A model generated the notes under the pieces. It worked only from the letters and a program-made list of their open reading frames with translations, made no database searches and was not told where the DNA came from. The position numbers were made by a program, and so were the translations under genes. Below, piece by piece: positions 1 through 5,646 of a stretch of DNA of 5,649 bases. This stretch comes from a bacterium CG2_30_54_10. Its GTDB lineage: Bacteria; Muiribacteriota; Ozemobacteria; Ozemobacterales; Ozemobacteraceae. Each line of letters begins with the position of its first letter. Within the stretch, counting starts at the first letter, position 1. The stretch is taken from positions 1 to 5,649 of the forward strand of contig MNYA01000030.1 in assembly GCA_001872985.1 (NCBI GenBank). Reading direction: 5' to 3'.

Positions 1-2
1 CC

Positions 3-155
3 CCTCTCGCTTCCGGCTCTGCCGCCGCCTCTGCCTGTCCGGCCGTCGCGACCGCCGCGGTTACAGCTCCGGTTTCCGACCTCGCCGCCATCGGCGTGGC
101 CCCGTCTGCGCGAAAAGAATCCACCGGCCGTAAGGCTTCAGACTTTGAGGAGCCG
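3..155 (+). other. Ala/Ser/Val-rich in-frame lead-in to cheA
   Basis: This stretch has no stop in the cheA frame and reads as an Ala-, Ser-, Pro- and Val-rich polypeptide, then a Lys/Arg/Ser patch ending in DFEEP immediately before the ATG at 156. Bases 1-95 are about 75% G+C by hand count, well above the rest of the window. The other two forward frames read as Arg/Pro-rich nonsense and close at 131-133 and 181-183, so the cheA frame is the only plausible coding one. It looks like a flexible interdomain linker or a receptor tail. It could be an N-terminal extension of CheA, the junction of a fusion whose first domain lies upstream, or G+C-rich non-coding DNA that lacks stops by chance. Confidence 0.5.
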
Positions 156-1907
156 ATGTTGGCAGGTTCGCTCGAATCACTGAAATTAGATCTGACTCCC
201 GAAATGTTGCGTCGATTTTCAGAAGAAGCAGAAGAACTTTTTGAAGAAGGCGAGCAGGCGCTTCTGATCGTCGAGAAAAACCCTGAATCCACAGACGAGC
301 TTTCAAAAGCTTTCCGAGCGTTGCACAGTTTCAAGGGCAATGCCGGCTTCTTTGGGTTCAATGACCTGGAACGCCTTTCCCATGCTGCTGAGAATGTCCT
401 GGACCGAGTCCGCAAAAAAGAAATCCCCCCCGACCGGATTGCAACGACCGCCATCCTGAAAACAGTGGACCATCTCCGAGCCGCCGTCCGTAAACTCCCC
501 GTTTCACCCCAAGGAACGATCGAAGGTCTTCAAACTCTTCTGGATGACTTGAGCTGGGTTTCCAACCCGTCTTCATCTCAGGGAAAGGGCCCCAAACTCG
601 GGGAATTGCTGGTTTTTCACGGATTTCTTTCCGAGGACGCTCTTTCCGAGGTGCTTACCCTCCAGAAAAATTTGTCCGTGGGCGCACCGGCAGTCGGAGA
701 AAAGCTGCCCGAGGCAGGCAACCAGCACGCTGCTCCGCGGCAGAGCATCCGGGTCGATACCGAGAAACTCGATCACTTGGTCGAACTCGTCGGGGAGCTG
801 GTGATTGCACAATCCAACCTCGCCAACTGCCCCGAGTTGACGGGCCTGCGCCTCGAACGCCTCAACAAGGATATCGACCGGTTCGCTAAAATCACAAAAG
901 ACCTCCAACGTGTTGCCATGGCTGTAAGGATGGTCCCAATCTCAGGATTGTTCCGCAAAATGGTCCGCCCTATACGAGACCTGGCCAGAACACTCAGAAA
1001 AGAAATTGATTTAAAAATCCTCGGAGAAGATACCGAGATCGATAAAAATGTCCTGGAACTTCTCCGTGACCCTCTCACTCACTTGATCCGAAACGCTGTG
1101 GACCACGGTATCGAATCGGGGGACATCCGCCGCCAAAATGGGAAGCCCCCCGCGGGAATGATCCTTCTCGATGCGCATCACAGCGGAGGCGAAATCTGGA
1201 TATCGGTTCAGGACGATGGCCGCGGCCTCGATCGCTCGAAAATCTACTCCAAGGCTTGCAAACTTGGCTTGACCGACAGACCGAACACTGATTTCACTGA
1301 CTCTGAGATCTTCGAGTTCATCTTCGAGCCCGGGTTTTCCACCGCTGAAACCGTTACGGAAATTTCCGGTCGCGGAGTAGGCATGGACGTCGTGCGCAAG
1401 AACATCGAAGCATTGAAGGGAAGGATCGATATCCGCTCGACCATGGGCCAAGGTTCCCATTTCATTTTGCGGATACCTCTGACCTTGTCTATCATCGACG
1501 GAATGGTGATTCGAATCGGAAACGAGCGCTATGTAATTCCAACACAATCGATCGTGGAGTTTTTCCGGCCGCTTCCAGACTCGATCACCACGATTTCAAA
1601 CCTTGGCGAAGCGGTCATGATCCGTGATAATCTGATCCCGTTTTTCAGGGTCGCGAATTTTTTCCACCTTCCGAATGCCGAACAGGATCCGACTAAAGCC
1701 CAAGTTATGGTCATTGACGAAAATCACCAACGGATCGGCCTTCTGGTCGATGAGATCCTCGGACAGCAACAGACCGTCATCAAAAGCCTGGGAGGCGCCC
1801 TCCGCTCGCTCCAAGGGATTTCCGGCGCCGCAGTCATGCCCGACGGCAGAGTTGGACTGATCCTTGATCCTCCAAGTCTGGTCAGCATGCTTCGCAAAAA
1901 ATCTTGA
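3..1907 (+). CDS. cheA: Chemotaxis histidine kinase CheA, 5' end open
   Basis: Cytoplasmic kinase of the receptor-CheW-CheA array; it autophosphorylates on histidine and phosphorylates CheY and CheB. Numbered from the ATG at 156 (583 residues), domains run: P1/HPt about 14-115 with phosphorylatable His57 in HSFKGNAGFFGF; an 80-residue linker with no recognisable P2 but an MshEN-like motif at 147-170; P3 dimerisation helices about 196-265 (LVELVGELVIAQS); P4 ATPase with N box HLIRNAVDHG (309-318), G1 DDGRG (353-357), F box FEPGF (390-394) and G2 GRGVGMD (405-411); P5 CheW-like domain about 440-580. All kinase boxes are present. The frame is open to the left edge. ATG 156, just after GAGGAG, gives a normal CheA N-terminus; GTG 96 has no visible ribosome site; a start outside the window is also possible. 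Identity is near certain; the 5' boundary is not. The stop is TGA, 33 nt before cheR. Confidence 0.95.
   Translation, partial: PLASGSAAASACPAVATAAVTAPVSDLAAIGVAPSARKESTGRKASDFEEPMLAGSLESLKLDLTPEMLRRFSEEAEELFEEGEQALLIVEKNPESTDELSKAFRALHSFKGNAGFFGFNDLERLSHAAENVLDRVRKKEIPPDRIATTAILKTVDHLRAAVRKLPVSPQGTIEGLQTLLDDLSWVSNPSSSQGKGPKLGELLVFHGFLSEDALSEVLTLQKNLSVGAPAVGEKLPEAGNQHAAPRQSIRVDTEKLDHLVELVGELVIAQSNLANCPELTGLRLERLNKDIDRFAKITKDLQRVAMAVRMVPISGLFRKMVRPIRDLARTLRKEIDLKILGEDTEIDKNVLELLRDPLTHLIRNAVDHGIESGDIRRQNGKPPAGMILLDAHHSGGEIWISVQDDGRGLDRSKIYSKACKLGLTDRPNTDFTDSEIFEFIFEPGFSTAETVTEISGRGVGMDVVRKNIEALKGRIDIRSTMGQGSHFILRIPLTLSIIDGMVIRIGNERYVIPTQSIVEFFRPLPDSITTISNLGEAVMIRDNLIPFFRVANFFHLPNAEQDPTKAQVMVIDENHQRIGLLVDEILGQQQTVIKSLGGALRSLQGISGAAVMPDGRVGLILDPPSLVSMLRKKS
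147..158 (+). promoter_or_regulatory. Candidate ribosome binding site and ATG start inside the cheA frame
   Basis: GAGGAG at 147-152 is a purine-rich Shine-Dalgarno match, followed 3 nt later by ATG at 156. The spacing is short but usable (5 nt if GAGG is taken as the core). Starting here leaves about 13 residues before the first HPt helix, as in typical CheA proteins. The same bases also encode the Glu-Glu of DFEEP in the open upstream frame, so the match may be a coding coincidence. Confidence 0.45.
594..665 (+). other. MshEN-like motif in the CheA P1-P3 linker
   Basis: Residues 147-170 of CheA (from ATG 156) fit the 24-residue MshEN half-motif, RLG-xx-hh-xx-G-hh-xxxx-h-xxx-h-xx-Q, at every key position apart from a conservative Lys for Arg at position 1: KLG, LeuVal at 6-7, Gly at 10, PheLeu at 11-12, Leu at 17, Leu at 21 and Gln at 24. 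In MshE/PilB/GspE-type ATPases two such motifs bind cyclic di-GMP. A decayed second copy (AVGEKLPEAG, bases 690-719) follows after 8 residues. The motif match is seen directly; ligand binding is only inferred. It occupies the place where many CheA proteins carry P2. Confidence 0.6.
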
Positions 1908-1940
1908 AAGCGCCTCCGCAAATCTAAAGTCTCAAAAATC

Positions 1941-2750
1941 ATGGAAATCGATCCGAAGCTTTTTCAGAAATTTTGCAAACTTATCCACCAACGCAGCGGA
2001 ATTGCATTAAAAAAAGGCAAAGAAGCCCTGGTCTGCGCCCGGATCGCGAAACGCCTGCGGGCTCTGGGCATTTCGAGCCACGAAGAATACCTCCAATATC
2101 TCCTTTCCGAACCCTCCGGCGAGGAATTCACGCACTTCCTTGATGCGATAGCTACGAACGTGACGAGGTTCTTCAGGGAATCTGAACATTTCGACTTTTT
2201 TCGCGATTACCTGATGAAACTTCGCGAACAGGGTTGCCGACACTTCCGCTTCTGGTCGGCCGCCTGCTCGACCGGTGAGGAACCTTACACAATGGCGATG
2301 GTCGTTTCAGAGGTTCTCGGTTTGAAGAACGTCGATTGGAAGATTCTTGCAACGGATCTTTCCACCCAGGTTCTCGAAAAAGCCGAACATGGGGTTTTCG
2401 ACGCGCAACGAATGACGGAAATTCCCCTGAACCTCCGCCAAAGGTTTTTCGATGAAATCCTGGTCGGAAATGAACGGTTCTTCCAGGTCAAACCCCAACT
2501 CCGGCAGAGAGTGGTTTTCCGCCGCATCAATCTTGCCCTGCCCCCATTTCCAATGAAGGGACCCCTCCAAGCGGTCTTTTGCCGCAATGTCATGATCTAC
2601 TTCGACGTGGCAACTCGTACCGGGCTCGTTTCCGAAATATGCTCCCTGCTTCCACCAAATGGAATACTTTTCGTTGGAATGTCCGAAAGTCTTTCCGCCA
2701 TCCCGGCGCCGCTAATCAGCCTCGAACCGGCCGTCTACCAGAAACGCTGA
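1941..2750 (+). CDS. cheR: Chemotaxis protein methyltransferase CheR
   Basis: S-adenosylmethionine-dependent methyltransferase that converts specific glutamates of chemoreceptors to methyl esters, opposing CheB in adaptation; cytoplasmic. At 269 residues it has the standard length. An N-terminal helical domain (about 1-70) precedes TNVTRFFRE (72-80). The SAM-binding core follows, with FWSAACSTGEEPYTMAM (104-120), ILATDLS (135-141) and FCRNVMIYF (213-221), the last being the family FCRNVLIYF signature. The C-terminal strands end at FVGMSESL. No TPR or CheB domain is fused. The ATG at 1941 is the only reasonable start. It lies 33 nt after the cheA stop in the same reading frame, with only weak A-rich sequence and no clear Shine-Dalgarno. 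The TGA stop is one base before cheB. Confidence 0.96.
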   Translation: MEIDPKLFQKFCKLIHQRSGIALKKGKEALVCARIAKRLRALGISSHEEYLQYLLSEPSGEEFTHFLDAIATNVTRFFRESEHFDFFRDYLMKLREQGCRHFRFWSAACSTGEEPYTMAMVVSEVLGLKNVDWKILATDLSTQVLEKAEHGVFDAQRMTEIPLNLRQRFFDEILVGNERFFQVKPQLRQRVVFRRINLALPPFPMKGPLQAVFCRNVMIYFDVATRTGLVSEICSLLPPNGILFVGMSESLSAIPAPLISLEPAVYQKR

Positions 2751-2751
2751 C

Positions 2752-3816
2752 ATGATTAAAGTATTGATCGTCGATGACTCCGCAACTGTCCGAATGCTCC
2801 TGACGCAAGGTCTGTCCCTCGATCCACAGATCGAGGTCGTGGGTGCGTCGCCCGACCCTTTTTCCGCCCGCGACAAAATCGCGGAAACGGACCCCGACGT
2901 CCTCACTCTTGACGTGGAAATGCCCCGAATGGACGGTCTCGAGTTTCTTCGCCGTATAATGACTTACCACCCGATTCCAGTGATTATGGTGAGCGCCCTT
3001 ACCGAAAAGGGAAAACAAATCACTTTTGACGCACTTGACCTGGGAGCGGTGGACTACATTACAAAGCCGTCAGGAAGCCACGGAGCTGCCGGCCTGAACG
3101 AGATGCTCGTCGAGCTTCGTAAGAAAATCAAGGGCGCGGCGTGCGTGAATATGGCATCCCTTGCAAAAAACCTTTCCCAGAAACCCCTTCTCAGAACAGG
3201 GGCCAAGTCTCGATCGACCGCCATGTTTGAAACGACCGAAAAGGTAATCGCCATCGGCGCTTCGACGGGCGGGACAACCGCCATCCGCGACATTCTCAGC
3301 CGCCTTCCCGGGGACATGCCCGGGATTGTAATCGTACAACACATTACCCCGGGGTTTTCCGCAATGTTTGCGGATCGCCTGAACCGGATCACTAATCTTC
3401 AGGTACAAGAGGCGGTCGACGGAGATACGATCGTCACCGGAAGGGTGCTGGTCGCCCCGGCAATGCTCCAGACCCGCGTTCGCAGATCGGGGGGAACGTA
3501 TCTGGTCGAATGCCGTCCGGGAGAACCCGTGAGCAGCGCCAGACCATCCGTCGATGTTCTTTTCGAGTCGGTTGCCGCGAACGTCGGGGCAAACTCGCTT
3601 GGAATAATCCTGACCGGCATGGGATCCGACGGGGCGAATGGGATGCTTGCCATGCGCAGATCCGGGGCCATGACAATCGCACAGGATGAAGCTTCCTGTT
3701 GCGTCTACGGAATGCCGAAAGCCGCCTTTGACCTGGGCGCGGCCCAAAAACAAGTTTCGCTTGAGAATATGGCGCAAACAATGACCGATCTGGTAAAATC
3801 GCAATGGAAGAAATGA
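2752..3816 (+). CDS. cheB: Receptor methylesterase/glutamine deamidase CheB
   Basis: Two-domain response regulator that removes receptor methyl groups when phosphorylated by CheA. The N-terminal receiver (1-120) has the acidic pocket Asp8/Asp9, phospho-acceptor Asp54 in LDVEMPRMDG, Ser81, the aromatic Tyr102 and Lys105. A linker of about 40 residues leads to the esterase domain (about 163-350), which carries the complete catalytic triad: Ser171 in GASTGG, His197 in VQHITPGF and Asp293 in GMGSDG. Length (354) is normal. Two loops normally containing histidines differ: the usual GDxHM reads AMLQT (237-241), and the usual NRHRPSVD reads SSARPSVD (261-268). The ATG at 2752 follows the cheR TGA by one base and has no obvious ribosome site of its own, so translation is probably coupled to cheR. 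Confidence 0.97.
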   Translation: MIKVLIVDDSATVRMLLTQGLSLDPQIEVVGASPDPFSARDKIAETDPDVLTLDVEMPRMDGLEFLRRIMTYHPIPVIMVSALTEKGKQITFDALDLGAVDYITKPSGSHGAAGLNEMLVELRKKIKGAACVNMASLAKNLSQKPLLRTGAKSRSTAMFETTEKVIAIGASTGGTTAIRDILSRLPGDMPGIVIVQHITPGFSAMFADRLNRITNLQVQEAVDGDTIVTGRVLVAPAMLQTRVRRSGGTYLVECRPGEPVSSARPSVDVLFESVAANVGANSLGIILTGMGSDGANGMLAMRRSGAMTIAQDEASCCVYGMPKAAFDLGAAQKQVSLENMAQTMTDLVKSQWKK

Positions 3817-3883
3817 CGTATCATCTCAGTAACTGGAGTTTCTTTTGTGATCTCGACCTTAGCCAATCCGTGAAGAGGGCAAA
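3817..3883. other. cheB-cheY spacer, largest gap in the cluster
   Basis: These 67 nt separate cheB from cheY. They end in a good ribosome binding site. I see no convincing sigma-70 or sigma-28 promoter pair, no G+C-rich hairpin followed by a T run, and no operator-like inverted repeat. The simplest reading is an untranslated spacer inside one transcript, perhaps allowing cheY to be translated independently of cheB. Confidence 0.5.
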
Positions 3884-3886
3884 ATG
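3875..3886 (+). promoter_or_regulatory. cheY ribosome binding site and start
   Basis: GAGGG (3875-3879), within AAGAGGG, lies 4 nt upstream of ATG 3884. It is among the clearest Shine-Dalgarno sequences in the window. An in-frame TAG at 3860-3862 rules out a longer protein, so the cheY start is well fixed. Confidence 0.75.
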
Positions 3887-4270
3887 CGAAAAAGAATAAT
3901 GATTGTCGATGATGCCGCCGTAATGCGAATCATGCTCAAACAACTCTTGGAAAGAAGCGGTTTTGAAGTCATAGCCGAGGTTGCAAATGGCGCCGATGCC
4001 CTTGCCAGGTACCCTATCCTTCGCCCAGACCTCGTTACCATGGACATTACCATGCCCGACATGGATGGAATCACCGCGGTGAAAGAAATCATCAAGGTCG
4101 ATCCCGCAGCAAAGATTATTATGTGTTCCGCGATGGGCCAGGTTGACAAGGTTAAGGCTGCCGTCCTGGCCGGCGCGAAAAGCTTCCTTGTGAAACCGCT
4201 GAAACCCGAAAGAGTTATCGAGACGCTAAACCAGGTTCTCGGTATTGCGGGGGGGGCTCAAAAAAGCTGA
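3884..4270 (+). CDS. cheY: Chemotaxis response regulator CheY
   Basis: Single-domain receiver of 128 residues. When phosphorylated by CheA it would bind the flagellar switch (or another motility output) and change motor behaviour. The phosphorylation site is complete: Asp9/Asp10 (IVDDAA), phospho-acceptor Asp54 (VTMDITMPDMDG), Ser82 (MCSAMGQ), switch aromatic Phe101 and Lys104 (VKPLKPERV). The VTMDITMP and CSAMGQ phrasing is that of the CheY proteins found in Bacillus/Thermotoga-type systems with CheC/CheX/CheD, rather than E. coli CheY. There is no output domain. The last residues (IAGGAQKS) contain an 8-G run in the DNA. The TGA stop is 12 nt before cheD, which lies in the same frame. Confidence 0.93.
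   Translation: MRKRIMIVDDAAVMRIMLKQLLERSGFEVIAEVANGADALARYPILRPDLVTMDITMPDMDGITAVKEIIKVDPAAKIIMCSAMGQVDKVKAAVLAGAKSFLVKPLKPERVIETLNQVLGIAGGAQKS
4249..4256 (+). repeat. G8 homopolymer near the cheY 3' end
   Basis: Eight consecutive G residues encode part of AGG in the CheY C-terminal tail, followed closely by an A6 run at 4260-4265. Gain or loss of one G would change only the last few CheY residues. It would also run the frame past the normal stop into the cheD start region, where it ends at other stops without fusing to CheD. Confidence 0.9.
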
Positions 4271-4282
4271 TTCCCACTTTTT

Positions 4283-4762
4283 ATGCCCATTTTCATCGGC
4301 GTCGGCGAGTTCGGGGTATCCAACCGAATCGGTGAGGTTTTGAAAACGATGGCCCTTGGTTCCTGCATCGCGGTCATTGCGCTTGCGCCCCAAAAAGGGG
4401 TCGCCGGGCTCCTGCATATTCAACTTCCGGAAAGCTCCATCAATCCAGGGCTAGCCGCCGACAAGCCGGGAATGTTCGCTGACACCGGGATTCCGTTGCT
4501 CCTGCAATTGCTTCAACAGGCTGGCTGCTCGCAAAAGGAATTAACGATAAAGCTCGCCGGAGCCGCGCAAATACTAGATCCCAATAACACTTTCAGCATC
4601 GGAAAACGAAATTACCTCGCCACAAAGAAATTCTTGTGGGCAAACCGCCTGTTTCCCAAACCCGAAGATGTGGGGGGAAACTTCAGCCGGACCGTTGTCC
4701 TGACCGTCGGCCAGGAAAAAGTCCTGCTCAGTTGCCCGTCACGCGGAGAATGGGTATTTTGA
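4283..4762 (+). CDS. cheD: Chemoreceptor glutamine deamidase CheD
   Basis: CheD deamidates (and can de-esterify) specific receptor glutamines, tuning receptors for CheA activation. In CheC-containing systems it also binds CheC and raises its phosphatase activity. The 159-residue protein shows the family core: Thr22 and catalytic Cys28 in KTMALGSC, catalytic His45 in GLLHIQLPES, then FADTGIPLL (65-73), KLAGAAQI (90-97), IGKRNY (106-111) and DVGGNFSRTV (129-138). These cover the Cys-His-Thr triad. The ATG at 4283 gives a normal CheD N-terminus but has no nearby Shine-Dalgarno. It sits 12 nt after the cheY stop, so coupling to cheY is likely. There is no cheC beside it; a CheX-type gene lies one gene further on. 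Confidence 0.93.
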   Translation: MPIFIGVGEFGVSNRIGEVLKTMALGSCIAVIALAPQKGVAGLLHIQLPESSINPGLAADKPGMFADTGIPLLLQLLQQAGCSQKELTIKLAGAAQILDPNNTFSIGKRNYLATKKFLWANRLFPKPEDVGGNFSRTVVLTVGQEKVLLSCPSRGEWVF

Positions 4763-4766
4763 TAAT

Positions 4767-5159
4767 ATGCTGGTAATTCTGATCGCTGATGACTCGGCAA
4801 CAGCCAGAATGATCGTCCAACGCTGTGTTGAGATGGTCTGCTCCAGTCAGGCAACCTTCCTTGAAGCCTCCAACGGTCAGATCGCCCTGGAAATGGTCCG
4901 CAACGCGCACATAGACCTGCTCATTACCGATCTCAACATGCCCTGCATGAATGGAAAAGAACTTCTTCGAAGCATCAAGGCAAGCCCCAGAATGAATCAT
5001 ATCCCCGTCGTTGTTATCAGCTCCCAAGCCAACCCGGCACTCGAATTGGAACTCACTGAAATCGGAGCCGACAAGGTTCTGCACAAGCCAATCTCGCCCG
5101 AACTCCTGAAAAAAGCCTTCGATTTTCTCACCGCCAAGGACGCCTTCCATGACTCATGA
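4767..5159 (+). CDS. CheY-like single-domain response regulator
   Basis: A second stand-alone receiver of 130 residues, clearly different from the CheY at 3884. It has Asp8/Asp9 (IADDSAT), phospho-acceptor Asp55 (LITDLNMPCMNG), Ser85 (VVISSQ) and Lys107 (HKPISPE), so it should be phosphorylatable. The position normally held by an aromatic switch residue, three before the lysine, is Val104. There is no DNA-binding or enzymatic output domain. It starts 4 nt after cheD (weak GGAGAA about 16 nt upstream) and its end overlaps the CheX-like gene by 11 nt. Likely roles are a second CheA target, a phosphate sink, or a regulator of something other than the flagellar switch; the sequence does not decide between them. 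Confidence 0.88.
   Translation: MLVILIADDSATARMIVQRCVEMVCSSQATFLEASNGQIALEMVRNAHIDLLITDLNMPCMNGKELLRSIKASPRMNHIPVVVISSQANPALELELTEIGADKVLHKPISPELLKKAFDFLTAKDAFHDS
5136..5151 (+). promoter_or_regulatory. Ribosome binding site of the CheX-like gene, inside the preceding receiver gene
   Basis: AAGGA (5136-5140) is 8 nt upstream of ATG 5149, near-ideal spacing. It lies within the coding end of the receiver gene. This fixes the start at 5149 and makes an 11-nt overlap with the receiver's stop at 5157-5159. Confidence 0.7.
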
Positions 5160-5646
5160 ACAACTTTCGGCCATCGAAGAAATTCTTCAGAGTGCGGTTT
5201 CAGAGACATTTGAAGCCCTGGCATTTGAAGAGGTTCTTTTTCATGAAACCCGCAATGTCCTCCCCAAATTTTATACGGAGCCTATGTGTTGGGCCGAAAT
5301 AGTTGTCCTCGATCCGCCGATTGGGCCGATTATTTTGCTGATGCCTTTTTTGGTAATGAAAAGATTTTCCGAAGCGATTCATTCACGACCGGGCGAGGAG
5401 CTGGGCAGGCAAATGATCATGGACACCTTCGGCGAGATAATCAATACTCTGGCCGGCCGTCTCATGGCCGCAAGATTGCCGAAAGACACCACGTTTCACA
5501 TCGACCTCCCCAAATTCGGTGAGGGGACACAAGGCTCGATCGAAGCCCAAGGCTCAATCGCTTCCCCGGCCTCCCGAATTGCGGTTTTCAATGTTTTTGA
5601 TCGGGAAATGTTTCTCTCCATCCCAGAGCTCTTCTGGGCACTCTGA
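5149..5646 (+). CDS. cheX: CheX/CheC-family chemotaxis phosphatase
   Basis: Predicted cytoplasmic phosphatase of phosphorylated CheY-type receivers, 165 residues, close to CheX length. The N-terminal helix (ALSETFEALAF-like, about 14-26) precedes a beta-rich segment (AEIVVLDPP, IILLMPF). The active-site helix is at 92-103: Asp92, Glu96, Asn99 and Gly103 in DTFGEIINTLAG, matching the family pattern D/S-xxx-E-xx-N-xxx-G. Only one such motif is seen, which favours CheX over CheC (usually two). A Gly/Ser loop with a short tandem repeat (QGSIEA/QGSIAS, 128-139) precedes the last strands. It overlaps the upstream receiver gene, so the two are probably co-translated and that receiver may be its substrate. 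Family membership is well supported; substrate choice is inferred. Confidence 0.78.
   Translation: MTHEQLSAIEEILQSAVSETFEALAFEEVLFHETRNVLPKFYTEPMCWAEIVVLDPPIGPIILLMPFLVMKRFSEAIHSRPGEELGRQMIMDTFGEIINTLAGRLMAARLPKDTTFHIDLPKFGEGTQGSIEAQGSIASPASRIAVFNVFDREMFLSIPELFWAL
5530..5560 (+). repeat. Short direct tandem repeat inside the CheX-like gene
   Basis: CAAGGCTCGATCG (5530-5542) recurs as CAAGGCTCAATCG (5548-5560), 12 of 13 bases identical, with a period of 18 nt (six codons). It encodes QGSIEA followed by QGSIAS in a probable surface loop, and looks like a small in-frame duplication. Confidence 0.7.

Noticed and set aside
1011..1547. A 178-codon open frame on the - strand opposite the cheA kinase domain
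   Set aside because: It is antisense to conserved P4/P5 coding sequence and has no recognisable motif or ribosome site; it is a shadow of cheA.
3306..3360. CCCGGG-rich palindromic stretches as a terminator or operator
   Set aside because: They fall inside conserved cheB coding sequence around the catalytic His197, have no T run, and are explained by Pro/Gly codons.
3070..3804. A 244-codon open frame on the - strand opposite cheB
   Set aside because: It lies wholly antisense to a clearly conserved cheB, has no recognisable domain, and is rich in Arg/His/Ser/Gly as expected from reading the complement of G+C-rich codons.
3817..3883. Internal promoter for cheY-cheD-receiver-cheX in the 67-nt gap
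   Set aside because: TTGTGA-like and T-rich pieces exist, but no -35/-10 pair with proper spacing and no sigma-28-type TAAA/GCCGATAA pair could be made out.
4268..4285. TGA between cheY and cheD as a selenocysteine or programmed read-through site making a CheY-CheD fusion
   Set aside because: Both proteins have complete, normal termini at this junction and no stem-loop of SECIS type is visible after the TGA; kept only as a minor remark under stop usage.
5286..5522. A 78-codon + strand frame inside the CheX-like gene
   Set aside because: It overlaps the conserved phosphatase motif in another frame and has a low-complexity Arg/His/Gly-rich composition.
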